Made by a program: the position numbers and the translations under genes
The notes under the pieces: generated by a model
The model's input: the letters and a program-made list of their open reading frames with translations, nothing else
Told to the model about the DNA's origin: nothing
Databases searched by the model: none
Shown: in pieces, positions 53,483 to 64,000 of the stretch
How the letters are laid out: the number at the start of each line of letters is the position of its first letter
Position numbering within the stretch: position 1 is the stretch's first letter
From: Pedobacter sp. SL55
GTDB lineage: Bacteria; Bacteroidota; Bacteroidia; Sphingobacteriales; Sphingobacteriaceae
Direction of reading: 5' to 3'
NCBI RefSeq assembly: GCF_026625705.1
Contig: NZ_CP113059.1
Coordinates: 682,001 to 746,000, forward strand
DNA length: 64,000 nt

Positions 53483-56400
53483 TTAATTTAATGTTGCCCT
53501 TAAGCTAAAACCAAAATTACTGAACGAGGTATTAAACGATTGCGAAGTGTAAGGCTTGGTAATATTCGAATCGTAGAACAAACGCACATTAAAACGTTGG
53601 TTTAGCACATAATCTACACTTGGACGTAAGGTAATATTTTTAGCTCCAGAAGATACTTCGGCCTCCACAATATCGGCTCTGTAAATTACCGTTTTGTTAT
53701 CACGAACTGATATATCCAACTTAAAGTCCATGTTGTTATCCATTTTTAACTGCTTAAATAAACCAAACGGGAAACGGAATTTTGTAGTACGATAGCCCAA
53801 CCCGAAGACTACATTATTTTCTGAAAGATGAGCCAATTGACTATTTGACAAGCTCAATCCCAGCAATCTGGTTTTATTGATCTCGAAGTTAAGTGTCATG
53901 TTGTTTTTTAAACGCGTATCTATACCAACCAAAGGCGCAAACTGCTCGGCAATACTTACCTGTGCAAATTGATACAATGGCAAGAAGTTACCATTTACAT
54001 CCTTACTGCTGGCGAAACCATCAACCTCTTCGTACCTTAACAAGCTGTTAAAGCCGTTTACGCTATACACCGAACGATAGCCGTGTCTTAAGCTCATTTC
54101 AGAAAAACGATCGGCAATGAAAGGATACTTTGTTAGGCCAGAATAGGTTAACCGCCAGTTTGGCAACGGTATTTTAGGCAAGGCATTTAAGCTAGATGAA
54201 TTAGCATCTTTACCTGTATAAGCAGCCAAGAACGAAAGCACCACCACATCTTGCGAGCTCTTATCGTAACCATTTGCATAGCCTGCTGTAACACCTCCCG
54301 AGTTGGGATTTCGTGCACCCAACCTACGTGAAATTACAGACCTGTTGTTCATGAACTCGTTAAACACTCCAGACAGCGTGCTGCCGCTTTTATCTTTAAA
54401 TGCCGTACCAAAAGTAATGGTAGAGATACTATAGTCGCCCGTTGTATTTGGACTTAAATTGGTAAATCCGCCAGAAGGCACGTCGTATTTAAAGTTGGTA
54501 GAATAGTTTAAGGTACGGTTTTTACTCGCTGTTAAAGTTACCTTTAAGTCTTTTAGCGGTTCTATCGTGCTCGTTAACTGAAAATCTTCGCGAAGCGTAT
54601 TTACATACAATTGCATTTGATTTTCGTCGGTAGTAATCCAGCCGTTGTTAACTGCCATTAACCTGATATCTCTTTGGCTGCCAAACACAAAGCCTAAGCC
54701 AGGCGCTCCGCTAACATCGTCTATACCAAAGAACTTTGTTTTAGGCAAATATCCCGGCAAGAAAGTTCCTTTTGTTTGGGTATAAGCAACGTTCACATTT
54801 TTGATACTGGTTAGCAAGCCAACCATAAAGTTCGAAAACTTAAATACCGTATCTCGATTATTAAGTGTTCGTCTAATAAAGCCAAACTTATTATATAGCG
54901 AAGCCATATTTAAGGTTGGGTTAACTTGTATAGTTCTCGAATTTTGAATGGTATTACCTAAATCAATGGTTGGATCATTTAGTGTAGACAATGCCTCTGT
55001 TTGCCAAGTAAAGGTAGTTCCGTAAGTAGTGGCCACGGTCATCCAGTCCATACCCGGAATTTTATTGATTGGCCAGTTGTATCTTACATTTAAGCTATGG
55101 TTATAATCTGTGGTTCTTCCTAAACTTTTAAGGTTGTTCCAAAGTGTATCGCTTTTCAAGCCATTTATACGGCCTTCTGGTTCATCAATAATAGAGTAGT
55201 TGGTGGCATCAAAATCTAAGCTTAGTGATTTGGTTAAATCCCAAGCAATACCGTACACCCTAGTTACCTGAAAATTCTTGTTAAAGGTGGTGTTTATTGG
55301 AATGTAGTTGTTAGGGTCGTTGTTTCTCAGCGTGTTTTCTGAGTAGAAACGGTCGAAATCTATCCTAAAATTAATGGCATTTGGCAATAAAGAAAAATTG
55401 AAATCCTTCAATAACTTTAAGGTATTAGATTTAATTAGTTTATCAAATGGCTGATAGCTTTTGGAGTTATAGCTATAATTATAAGCTAATGAAGCTTTGT
55501 AAGTATTTTGTATGGTAGACTGATTAATAAAATCGCGATGCGACAACTTACTTTGCGCATAAGAAACATTGAAGTTTTCTATATCCCAAAGCCTTACTTT
55601 TGCATCTTCTTTCACTCTATCTTTACGCACATTGGTAAAGGCCAAACTACTACGGGTGGTGTAATCTTGTGCAAAGTTTAGTATCGAATCTCTTTGTGCT
55701 TTGTTAGAAGCATCCAAAGCTTTAGACAACTCTATATCTGGTGTACGAGGATCAAACTGAGGGGTGGCCACCTGCTTAGAATAGCTCACAAACATAGGTA
55801 CTTTAACGCCGCTGTTTTTAGGCAAAAACTTGCCCAATTCCATATTCGAAGAAATATCAAAAGCGGTATGATCTGCCCTGCTACGTTCGCTCACTTTGCT
55901 ATCTATAGAGCCAAAACCAACGGTAGATTTTGTTCCCGAAACATTCACATCAGCAAAATCGGCAAGTTTCATGCTCATTCTTGCAGTTGCTGCCCAGCCG
56001 CCACGCTCATCAAACTCGGTTAAGCGCAATTCGTTAAACCAAACTTGGGCGTATTTGGCTAAACCATCGTCATTGGTAGGAGAGCCAACAGCTCCCTGCA
56101 ATGGGTTTTTAACCCCAAGCATATACACCCGCACCTTGCTCATGTCTGGCTGGCCTTTTACAATAATGGTGTTTACCCCATCGCTATAGCGAAAAGGCTG
56201 GTTAATTGGCCACGGACCAGCACCCAAGCGAGCATTGTTACGGGCAACTTTTGCTTTTTGAAACAACTCTAGTGCAATATCTAACTTATTATCTTCTGGC
56301 CAAATGGCGTACGGATCGCTAGTGCCCGGCTGCGTTACTCGCAAAGGTTTGTTGTACTCGTAATAGTTATCATCGTTATCGGTACCAATCCGTAAAAAGG

Positions 56401-59400
56401 CACTTAAATCGTTGTTCTCTAGGTTGTGTACGCCATCAGCTTCTAAATGGACATACATTTCTAACCGTTTATAAGATCTAAAATCGTTGATACCCGTTTT
56501 AAAAGCCGCCCTACCATAACCATCTCGTAAATCTTTTACAATTAGCGATAGCGATTGCTCGTTTTGGCGAGTATCTCCTCTGTAATTACTAAAATCACGT
56601 TCTCTTTCTATACCTGGAGGCACCACATAAGGAATTGGTGTTCTCCTGCCGTTTTCTTCAATATTTACCGTTCCTAGTTCTAAAATCGAATTATCTGCTG
56701 GTGGGGTTAAACCTAAGGCCGGATCGGCAATTACTTTATTGCTTTCATTTTTGGTGTTGTACTGTCTCCACTCGCCACGTACAAACTGTATTTTCGCGAA
56801 CCTTAAAACCGCCGTATCCGCAAACTCGGTCATAAACATTCTTACAAAGCGGATAGATTTAAAATCTTGAATGCCACCCATGGCTCTTTCATACTGAGCC
56901 AAAGGAATACGGATTTGGTACCAAGTAGCGTTTTGCGTTTGCCCGTTTGCCAACTTTACAGAAGAAACTACTTTATCGGTAACAAAACCTTGCCCTACCT
57001 GTAAATCTCCCGGACGAATAGAAACCTTATACTGGAAATATTCGTCTGACTGGGTCATGTTGTTATCACGGTTCACATCTTCGCCATCTGGCAAGGCCGT
57101 AGAAGCCGAGTTTTCCAATCCTAACTCTTGTTGCGATTGTTGCGAGGTTTTAGAGTTTCCTTCTAAACCATTAAAATTCATGTAGCGCTTTAAGATACCT
57201 GCATTTTCTTGATCTAGTGCACCACCTCTAAAATAAGCATAATCGTCTGATGATGGATCGTTCTCGAAAGCCGCAGCCGCACCAGGATTTAACAACGCTT
57301 TAATCTGATTAATTTCGCTTTGGAACTTGGCTCTTTCGTTGGCATTAGACAAACCATCTAAACCCACATCTTGTGCACGCCTTACATTTGGATCGTTATC
57401 AAAAACCTGTACCACCGGCTGTAGCTTGGCTACCCTACCCCAAATGGTTTCGTCGTATTTGGTTGGATCGTCTCCAGCTGGCAAACCATTTTCAATAGAT
57501 TTACGCCCATCTTTTAGAATATCTTCAGAAATATTACCGATGTTAAAATATAGATCTCCACCTTGTGAGCCTGGCTTGTACATAAACGGATCCATCATCC
57601 AAAGCTCTACATACTCAATGTTGTTGGCTTCAAAATCGTTTACGTCTACCCTGCGCATTAAACCTCCCCATCTGCTTCTCGGGTTTTGCAAAGTTCCGTC
57701 TGCATTAAAACCTGTAGTGGCAAAGTTATAAGGGCCTCTTAGCATTGGGTAATAAGCCAAATCTAAAGTTTGTAGTGTAATGGCCTGCCCTGTACTGATT
57801 TGTTTAAACGGGAAAACTTCAGTTTCTAAAACTTCTCTCACATAGTGGTTAGAAAGTTCGTTCTTATCGTTACGCAAACCGGCTGGTATTTGTCCTTGTC
57901 CGCCCCTACCGTAAAAAAGCGGATCGATGTTATAGAAAGCTATTTTAGCCCTATTGTAACCATAAGATAAGCTTGGTGTTAAACTAGGCGAACCTTCGGA
58001 AAATAATTGCGGTGTACCAGAAATTTGCCAAGCAATGGCACTTTTTAAATCTATTACCGAGCGAGAGGCCTCAAAATCATCAATGTAACTGGTACCTCCT
58101 TTGCTGCCTCCCATGTTTAATGCAGACGGATGGCCCGGAACTAACTGTGCAAATTCGCCATAAAAGGTAATGTTAGATTTCTCCTTAGTAGAAATTAAAG
58201 GAAGTTTATCTACCAGTTTAGTTAAAAACCTAGACGAAGAGGTATAGTTTACATCCATTCCCCAAATAGAGTTGGAAATAGGTTCTTCCCCAAAGTTTAC
58301 TTTCGGCGTAATTGGCCGCTCGGTAAGGTTCATAAAAGTACCACCGATATTTAATTTGTTATTTACGCGATAATCTCCGCGAATACCAAATAAAGAACGC
58401 TGCTGCAAGCCAAAAAGCTCATTGTTTTCTGTAGAAATACGGATAGACTGGCCAGAGCTCAATAGTGCTGTATTTAAGATTTTTACACGACCGCTCATGT
58501 AATCTACCGTATAATCGTTACCCTCTACCAAAGGAATACTGCCCATAAACACCTTTACCGAACCTTCTGGCACATTGATGGCGTTTAAGCTAAATTCTGA
58601 AGAAATCTCTGATTGGTAGTGTCCTTTAATGATATATCTATCTTTACCAGGGAAATTTTGTTGGGCCACCACTTTAGTAGAGTCGTACAATTGCGGATAG
58701 GTATACTTATCTATCAAATTGGTTTCTGTAGAAACAAACTGACCAGCCAAATCTTTACCAAACGGCTCTATTACTGGAAAAATAATACGACCGTTTTGTG
58801 GGTCTATAGTTACATAACCGCTGATGGTATTGGTTAACGAGGTAGCCGAAGTACCTGTACCAAAAGTTGGATTATTGGTAGTTCCTACATTACTTTGCGA
58901 CGAAGCAAAGGGGCTACTTTGGGCTTCAAAATCAAAAACACCATCGGGCTTGCGCTCTTTCTGCTGATTTAACCTATCTAAAGCTACCGCTTGTAGCCAA
59001 ATCTTATTGGTAGTTCTAGCTCCTTCTGTAATTACGGCACGCTCTACGCCAGCAGTTTCGTCTACCCTAAAAATATCTAGTTTAAAGTTCTGATTACTGA
59101 TTTGATAACCGCCAATGTTATAAATGTTTTTCATCATCAAATCCCAAATTGGCAAGTTGGGTTTGGTAGTTTCGTTCTTTAATAGCTTTGCGAATAAAAC
59201 ATTTGGGGTTGCTTGGTCAAAAGGTACATCGGTAGAAAACTCGCCCACCTGAAACTCCTGGCCATTGTAAGTGTAACGATAAGCTACCGCCAACAACTCG
59301 TCTGTATTTAACTGAACATTTAAAGAGATATACCCTAACTGTGGGTGCATGGTAAACTCCCTATCGGTAAGTTTACGGGCATAGGTAATTTTAGCAAAGT

Positions 59401-60650
59401 TATCTGTAGAACCAGAGCCCTGAAAAAATTGAAGTAAATCGTTACTATTAGACAACCTTGCGCCTGGTGGGATGGTTGCCAATAAATTATTTGATTGCGT
59501 TGGGAAGGTACTGTTGTTAAAACCAGAAGGTAAACTATCCGTTCTGGTACGGGTAAAATTTGGGTTATGAGGTGCGTACTCGGCCAAGTCTGCAAAACCG
59601 ATCACGTCTCTAGAGTCTGTAGTGTTACCAGTCTTGTTGGTAATCCAAACCTCTACTTTGGTAATATTTACTGGCGATAACACTGTTGGCGGGGTTCTTT
59701 GCGCTCTGTTGTATTGGTCTCTAAAATACTGCGCCAAGAAATAGTGTTTGTTAGCTTCGTACTCGCTACCACTTACACGGTACTCGCTTTGCTGTGCACC
59801 GTTGCTAATTTCTATTTGCTTAGATTGAGATTTTTGCTGCGTAAAAACTGTAGTTAAACCCAGTTTACCAAATTGCAACTGCGTTTTAATACCGAACAAG
59901 GCTTGTGTACCAGTAATTAACGAAGTATTTAAAGGCAAACTCACGTTACCTGCCTCAATTCTTCTGATGATATCGTCAGGACCGCCAGTGTAGTCTAACT
60001 TAATTTGGTTCTCAAAATCAAACTGCGCTTCGGTATTGTAGTTCATCTTGATTTTCATTTTGGTACCAATGTTACCTACCACATCCATTTGGATACGTTG
60101 TGTAAAATCAAAATTACTTTGCACCCGTTGCCGTTCGTTAAACAAAGGGTTTTCGTTCTTATTGATGCGCCCTAAAAAGGTAAGCTCTGCCTCGCCGCTC
60201 GGCTGTATATCAATGGTGGTACCACCAAAAATCTTTTTCAAAAACACGACTGTTAATTTTTACTTCCGGAATAACACCCGTTTTACGGATATCATCAATT
60301 TCTTGGTTAGAAAACAAGCGCCAATTCTCACGCTTAATATCGCTATTAACCATGCGCAAGTATTGCTCTACGGTAAGGTATTGAGGTGGTGTATAGAGCT
60401 TATCGCCAATACGTTCGGTAATTACATAACGGTTATTAATGGCATCATACGCTACCTCACGTTTTATATTTTCGGGAAGTTTAAAAAAAGGATTGCTGTA
60501 GTTGCGCAACCCCATCCATTGTTTTTCTTGTAGGTTAAATGTGTTCTTCGCAGAGTCTATCCTAGAACTAGCACTGTGTACTTGTGAGAACGCTTTTTTG
60601 CCTATGCATAGGCCTACCAATAAAACAAAATAGGTAAGTTTGTTTGTCAA
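53483..60650 (-). CDS. sprA: SprA, outer membrane translocon of the type IX secretion system, with a single-base frameshift
   Basis: About 2388 aa when joined, the usual size for SprA. The N-terminal frame (60210-60650) gives a signal peptide (MTNKLTYFVLLVGLCIGKKA, cut near FSQ) and ends TGVIPEVKINSRVFEKDFWW then stop. The main frame gives KIFGGTTIDIQPSGEAELTF and runs to 53483, with the SprA hallmarks GQIPAGLRNDKNELSNHYVR and GWAATARMSMKLADFADVNV. The join is at a T5 run, 60234-60238 (A5 in the gene); four As restore VFEKIFGG. SprA is the giant 36-strand barrel through which T9SS substrates and gliding adhesins pass. ruvA lies 10 bp upstream. Confidence 0.93.
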
Positions 60651-60660
60651 TCTGGTTTAT

Positions 60661-61245
60661 TTATAAATTCTTCAAAGCTTGTTTGATCATTTGCTCAACA
60701 GTAAGTTCACCGTCAGCTTTTTTAATCACATTTTCTAATGCTTTATCTGCTACCTGTTTGCCAAAGCCAAGCATGATCAAAGCAGATAACGCTTCATCTT
60801 TAATTGTATTGTGAACAGGCATTAAAATTAATGATTCTATGCCTTCTTTTTTCAATTTATCTTGCAGCTCTAATACTATACGCTGCGCAGATTTAGCTCC
60901 TATTCCTTTTATTTTTTGTATCAATGCTACATCTGCATTTACAATTGCCTGTTGTATTTCTGCTGGCGTAATAGAAGAGAGCATCATACGGCAAGTGGTT
61001 GGGCCAATGCCCGAAACCGAAATTAAATGCAGGAACAACTTGCGTTCTCCTTCATCGGCAAAGCCGTAAAGCGTATGCGCATCTTCTTTTACATGCAACC
61101 AAGTGTAGATTTTGCATCGCTCTGCGCTACCTAAAGCAGCATAAGTATTAAGCGATATATTGATGTGATAGCCCACTCCAGCTGCTTCTACAACAATATA
61201 AGTTGGGCATTTAAACGTAAGTTTACCATCAATATAAGCGTACAT
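60661..61245 (-). CDS. ruvA: Holliday junction branch migration protein RuvA
   Basis: 194 aa, normal length. OB-fold start MYAYIDGKLTFKCPTYIVVE; helix-hairpin-helix motifs in LISVSGIGPTTCRMMLSS and KIKGIGAKSAQRIVLELQDK; a C-terminal three-helix domain (ALSALIMLGFGKQVADKAL) that contacts RuvB. RuvA binds the four-way junction. It lies between maeB and sprA on the same strand; ruvB is not in the window. Confidence 0.97.
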   Translation of the reverse strand: MYAYIDGKLTFKCPTYIVVEAAGVGYHINISLNTYAALGSAERCKIYTWLHVKEDAHTLYGFADEGERKLFLHLISVSGIGPTTCRMMLSSITPAEIQQAIVNADVALIQKIKGIGAKSAQRIVLELQDKLKKEGIESLILMPVHNTIKDEALSALIMLGFGKQVADKALENVIKKADGELTVEQMIKQALKNL

Positions 61246-61320
61246 AAATTTAAGTTATAAGTAAAAAATCAAAAGTCAAAAAAAGATTTTCAGTTTTTAA
61301 ACACCAGCATTAATAAAACA

Positions 61321-61351
61321 CTTTAGGCGAGTGCATTACACTCGCCTAAAG
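61321..61351 (-). terminator. Terminator after maeB
   Basis: A perfect 13-bp stem (CTTTAGGCGAGTG / CACTCGCCTAAAG) with a 5-nt loop. On the minus strand it is followed by TGTTTTATT. It lies 54 bp past the maeB stop. Confidence 0.8.
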
Positions 61352-61404
61352 CTACAGTAAACATAGCGTTTAACGCTAAATTAACTAGATTTTTATTTTT
61401 AAGC

Positions 61405-63714
61405 TTATTTCTTTTTAAATAACCCTCTTTTTTTAGGACTTGCCTCTTCTTCTTTTGCTTGCACATCTAGCACTGCAATGGTTACCATGTTTACAATTTC
61501 TCTTACCGAGCTACCCAGCTGCACAATATGAACAGGTTTTTTTAATCCCAACAAAATTGGACCTACGGCCTCTGCACCACCAAGTTCTTGTAAAAGTTTG
61601 TAAGCAATATTGCCCGACTCTAAGTTAGGGAACACCAGGGTGTTTGCTGGCGCATCTGCTAAGCTACTGAAAGGGAAATTGTCTTTTAACATCGCATTAT
61701 TAATGGCAAAGTTTCCTTGCATCTCTCCGTCCACAATTACTTCAGGATATTTTTCGTGAAGAATTTTAACAGCCTTCCTAGTCTTTTCTGGAATAACGCC
61801 CTCGTTAGAACCAAAGTTAGAGTAAGAAAGCATAGCAATACGTGGCGTAATGTTGAATTTTCTTACTGATTTCTCTAGCAACAAGGTTAAATCTACCAGC
61901 TCTTCTGCCGTTGGGTCTACATTTACAGTGGTATCGCCAAAGAAAACCGGACCTTTTTCGGTCATCATCATATACATACCTGCTACACGACTTACACCTT
62001 CTTCTGTACCAATAATTTGCAAAGCAGGTTTAATGGTAGTTGCATAGTTTTTGGTCAGCCCCGAGATCATGGCATCAGCTTCGCCAAACTCTACCATCGA
62101 TGAGCCGAAATAGTTTCTGTCACGCATCATTTTTGCAGCTTCGGCTACGGATGTAACACCACGTCTCTGTCTTTTTTGATATAAAGATTGTGCATATTTT
62201 TGCGTTCTGGCTGGTTCTAAAGCCGGATCAATAATTTCAACGCCATCTAATTCTAAGGCACTTTCTTCAATAATTTGCTGTATTTTCTCTTTGTTACCCA
62301 ATAAAATTGGAATGGCGATGTTATCGTCTTTCACAATCTGGGCAGCCTTCAAGATTTTGTAGTTATCTGCTTCTGCAAAAACCACACGCTTAGGATCTGA
62401 TTTTGCTTTGTTGGTAATGGCACGCATAATGGCATCATCTGTACCTAAACGCTTCCTCAATTCTTCTGCATAAGCATCCCAATCGGTAATGATCTTACGT
62501 GCCACACCACTTTCTATTGCCGCTTTTGCCACCGCCATAGAAACGTTGGTCATTAAGCGAAAATCCATTGGTTTTGGAATGATATAATCTTTACCAAATT
62601 TGATGTTTTTGGCATTGTAAGCCATATTTACTGCTTCTGGCACTGGCTTTTTAGTGAGCTCGGCAATAGCACGAACCGCTGCAATTTTCATTTCTTCGTT
62701 AATTGCGGTAGCTCTTACGTCTAAAGCACCTCTAAAAATATAAGGGAAACCTAAAACGTTATTTACTTGGTTAGGATAATCAGAACGACCAGTGGCCATA
62801 ATGATGTCCTTACGTGAACTGATGGCCAAATCGTAAGCAATTTCTGGGTTTGGATTAGCCATGGCCATTACAATCGGGTTTTTCGCCATCGATTTGAGCA
62901 TATCTACCGATACACAATCTGCTGAAGAAAGTCCAATGAATACATCAGAGTCTTTCATGGCTTCTTCCAAAGTAGTTAAGTTGCGACTGGTAGCAAACTC
63001 CGCTTTGATAGGATCTAACTTCTCTCTATCTGCACGTATCACACCATTTCTATCGCACATTACAATGTTTTCCTTTTTAGCACCAATGGCCATATAAAGT
63101 CTAGAGCAAGAAATAGCAGCTGCACCTGCACCGTTCACTACAATCTTGATTTTATCTAGTTTCTTTTTCTGCAATTCGCAAGCGTTAATTAATGCTGCTG
63201 CAGAGATAATGGCCGTACCGTGTTGGTCATCGTGCATTACCGGAATGTTCATCTCTTCTTTGAGCCTACGCTCAATTTCGAAACATTCTGGTGCTTTAAT
63301 ATCTTCTAAGTTTACACCGCCAAAAGTGGGTTCTAAAGCTTTAACGATGTTTACAAACTCATCTACATTTTTGGTATCAAGCTCTAAGTCAAACACATCA
63401 ATGTCAGCAAAAATCTTAAATAAAAGGCCTTTACCTTCCATTACTGGTTTACCAGCTTCGGGGCCAATATCGCCTAAACCTAAAACCGCTGTACCGTTAC
63501 TAATAACGGCTACTAAGTTTCCTTTTGCGGTGTATTTATATACGTCGTCTTTATTATCTGCAATTTTTAAACAAGGCTCTGCCACACCTGGCGAATAGGC
63601 TAATGTTAAATCACGTTGTGAAGAGTATGGTTTGGTTGGGATTACTTCAATTTTTCCAGGTCTACCCTGCGAGTGGTAATCCAAGGCATCTTGTTTTCTG
63701 TTAATCTTGCTCAT
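61405..63714 (-). CDS. maeB: NADP-dependent malic enzyme (with C-terminal phosphotransacetylase-like domain)
   Basis: 769 aa. The malic enzyme N-domain (YSPGVAEPCLKIADN, NGTAVLGLGDIGPEAGKPVM) is followed by the NAD-binding domain (KIVVNGAGAAAISCSRLYMA) to about residue 410, then a phosphotransacetylase-like domain (from ~430; ISGLTKNYATTIKPALQIIG, VFFGDTTVNVDPTAEELVDL). This is the MaeB layout; the PTA-like domain is thought to regulate the enzyme. It decarboxylates malate to pyruvate, yielding NADPH. Gene order maeB-ruvA-sprA-gcvH is typical of the phylum. Confidence 0.96.
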   Translation of the reverse strand: MSKINRKQDALDYHSQGRPGKIEVIPTKPYSSQRDLTLAYSPGVAEPCLKIADNKDDVYKYTAKGNLVAVISNGTAVLGLGDIGPEAGKPVMEGKGLLFKIFADIDVFDLELDTKNVDEFVNIVKALEPTFGGVNLEDIKAPECFEIERRLKEEMNIPVMHDDQHGTAIISAAALINACELQKKKLDKIKIVVNGAGAAAISCSRLYMAIGAKKENIVMCDRNGVIRADREKLDPIKAEFATSRNLTTLEEAMKDSDVFIGLSSADCVSVDMLKSMAKNPIVMAMANPNPEIAYDLAISSRKDIIMATGRSDYPNQVNNVLGFPYIFRGALDVRATAINEEMKIAAVRAIAELTKKPVPEAVNMAYNAKNIKFGKDYIIPKPMDFRLMTNVSMAVAKAAIESGVARKIITDWDAYAEELRKRLGTDDAIMRAITNKAKSDPKRVVFAEADNYKILKAAQIVKDDNIAIPILLGNKEKIQQIIEESALELDGVEIIDPALEPARTQKYAQSLYQKRQRRGVTSVAEAAKMMRDRNYFGSSMVEFGEADAMISGLTKNYATTIKPALQIIGTEEGVSRVAGMYMMMTEKGPVFFGDTTVNVDPTAEELVDLTLLLEKSVRKFNITPRIAMLSYSNFGSNEGVIPEKTRKAVKILHEKYPEVIVDGEMQGNFAINNAMLKDNFPFSSLADAPANTLVFPNLESGNIAYKLLQELGGAEAVGPILLGLKKPVHIVQLGSSVREIVNMVTIAVLDVQAKEEEASPKKRGLFKKK

Positions 63715-64000
63715 TTTTCAAATTATTTGTAACGGCCAAAGTTACAATCTTTTTTTAAGGATGTGGTTGTTTTTATCAATCTGTATTGATTGGCAATAGG
63801 TTATGAATGTTTAGAAAATAGTCTGTAAAAACAACCAAAAGGACCGCTAAAGATTTTTTGAAAAGCAAATTACTGCTACTATTCAATAGTTAGCCCCTCT
63901 TTCCGCTGTAGTCCTCGCTCGCTACGCTCACTGCGGGCTGCCGCTGCAATAGGGTTTATGATACAAAGGTTTTGCACAACAAATTACGGTTAAATAGAAC
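63715..64000. other. Intergenic region upstream of maeB with a repeat-like tract
   Basis: No ORF is seen. From about 63893 there is TAGCCCCTCTTTCCGCTGTA, then GTCCTCGCTCGCTACGCTCA and CTGCGGGCTGCCGCTGCAAT, ending with GGGTTTATGATACAAAG. It is GC-rich compared with its surroundings and resembles a dispersed Bacteroidota intergenic repeat. The next gene lies off the window. Confidence 0.4.
63737..63744 (-). promoter_or_regulatory. Putative -7 element for maeB
   Basis: The minus strand reads TAACTTTG, matching TAnnTTTG, 23 bp before the maeB start. Confidence 0.5.

Overview
This window looks like the chromosome of a member of the Bacteroidota, most likely a Sphingobacteriaceae genus such as Pedobacter. 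The signs are the type IX secretion and gliding genes sprA and gldB, an alternative complex III (actA/actB), an RND/MMPL exporter, a CarboxypepD_reg/TonB-type outer membrane protein, LutB, the Bacteroidota -7 promoter element TAnnTTTG before many genes, and several families of palindromic intergenic repeats. It is mainly core genome. I see no prophage, CRISPR array, rRNA operon or large island.

Layout. 1-3.4 kb: start of the act respiratory operon (minus strand). 3.6-7.1 kb: a deoxyhypusine-synthase-like gene, an Fsr-type MFS exporter and an unknown secreted protein. 7.3-8.9 kb: a decayed GIY-YIG gene, two tandem tRNA-Val(TAC), recO and dgkA. 9-14.9 kb: RND exporter, DUF4269 gene, O-antigen-ligase/TPR gene, two small membrane proteins. 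15-19.6 kb: ileS, a DksA-like gene, lspA. 19.7-26.7 kb: DUF1080 protein, cold-shock protein, SIMPL protein, twin 102-aa small membrane proteins, serS, rsmI, and a GIY-YIG gene between two direct copies of a palindromic repeat. 26.8-36.8 kb: lnt, a second lspA, nadE, gldB, patatin, a broken REP-associated transposase, comB, gcvT, GNAT. 36.9-42.1 kb: a thrABC operon preceded by what reads as a complete threonine/isoleucine transcription attenuator (leader peptide, antiterminator, terminator). 42.2-49.3 kb: lutB, fused E1 alpha/beta dehydrogenase, HTH regulator, SprT-like protein, feoAB. 49.5-63.7 kb: outer membrane receptor, vanZ-like, gcvH, sprA, ruvA, maeB.

Two themes stand out. First, the thr attenuator at 36919-37055 is fully legible and was not among the listed ORFs. 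Second, there is a REP economy: four palindrome families, a RAYT transposase gene with an internal stop, one intact and one dead GIY-YIG gene, with the intact one bracketed by direct repeat copies; one repeat has been read into the C-terminus of RsmI and others sit inside operons.

A caution: six genes (actB, fsr-like, DUF4269, O-antigen ligase, SIMPL, sprA) are each split by one single-base indel, mostly in short A/T runs. This is more easily explained by sequencing error than by biology, so I annotate each as one gene with a marked frameshift.
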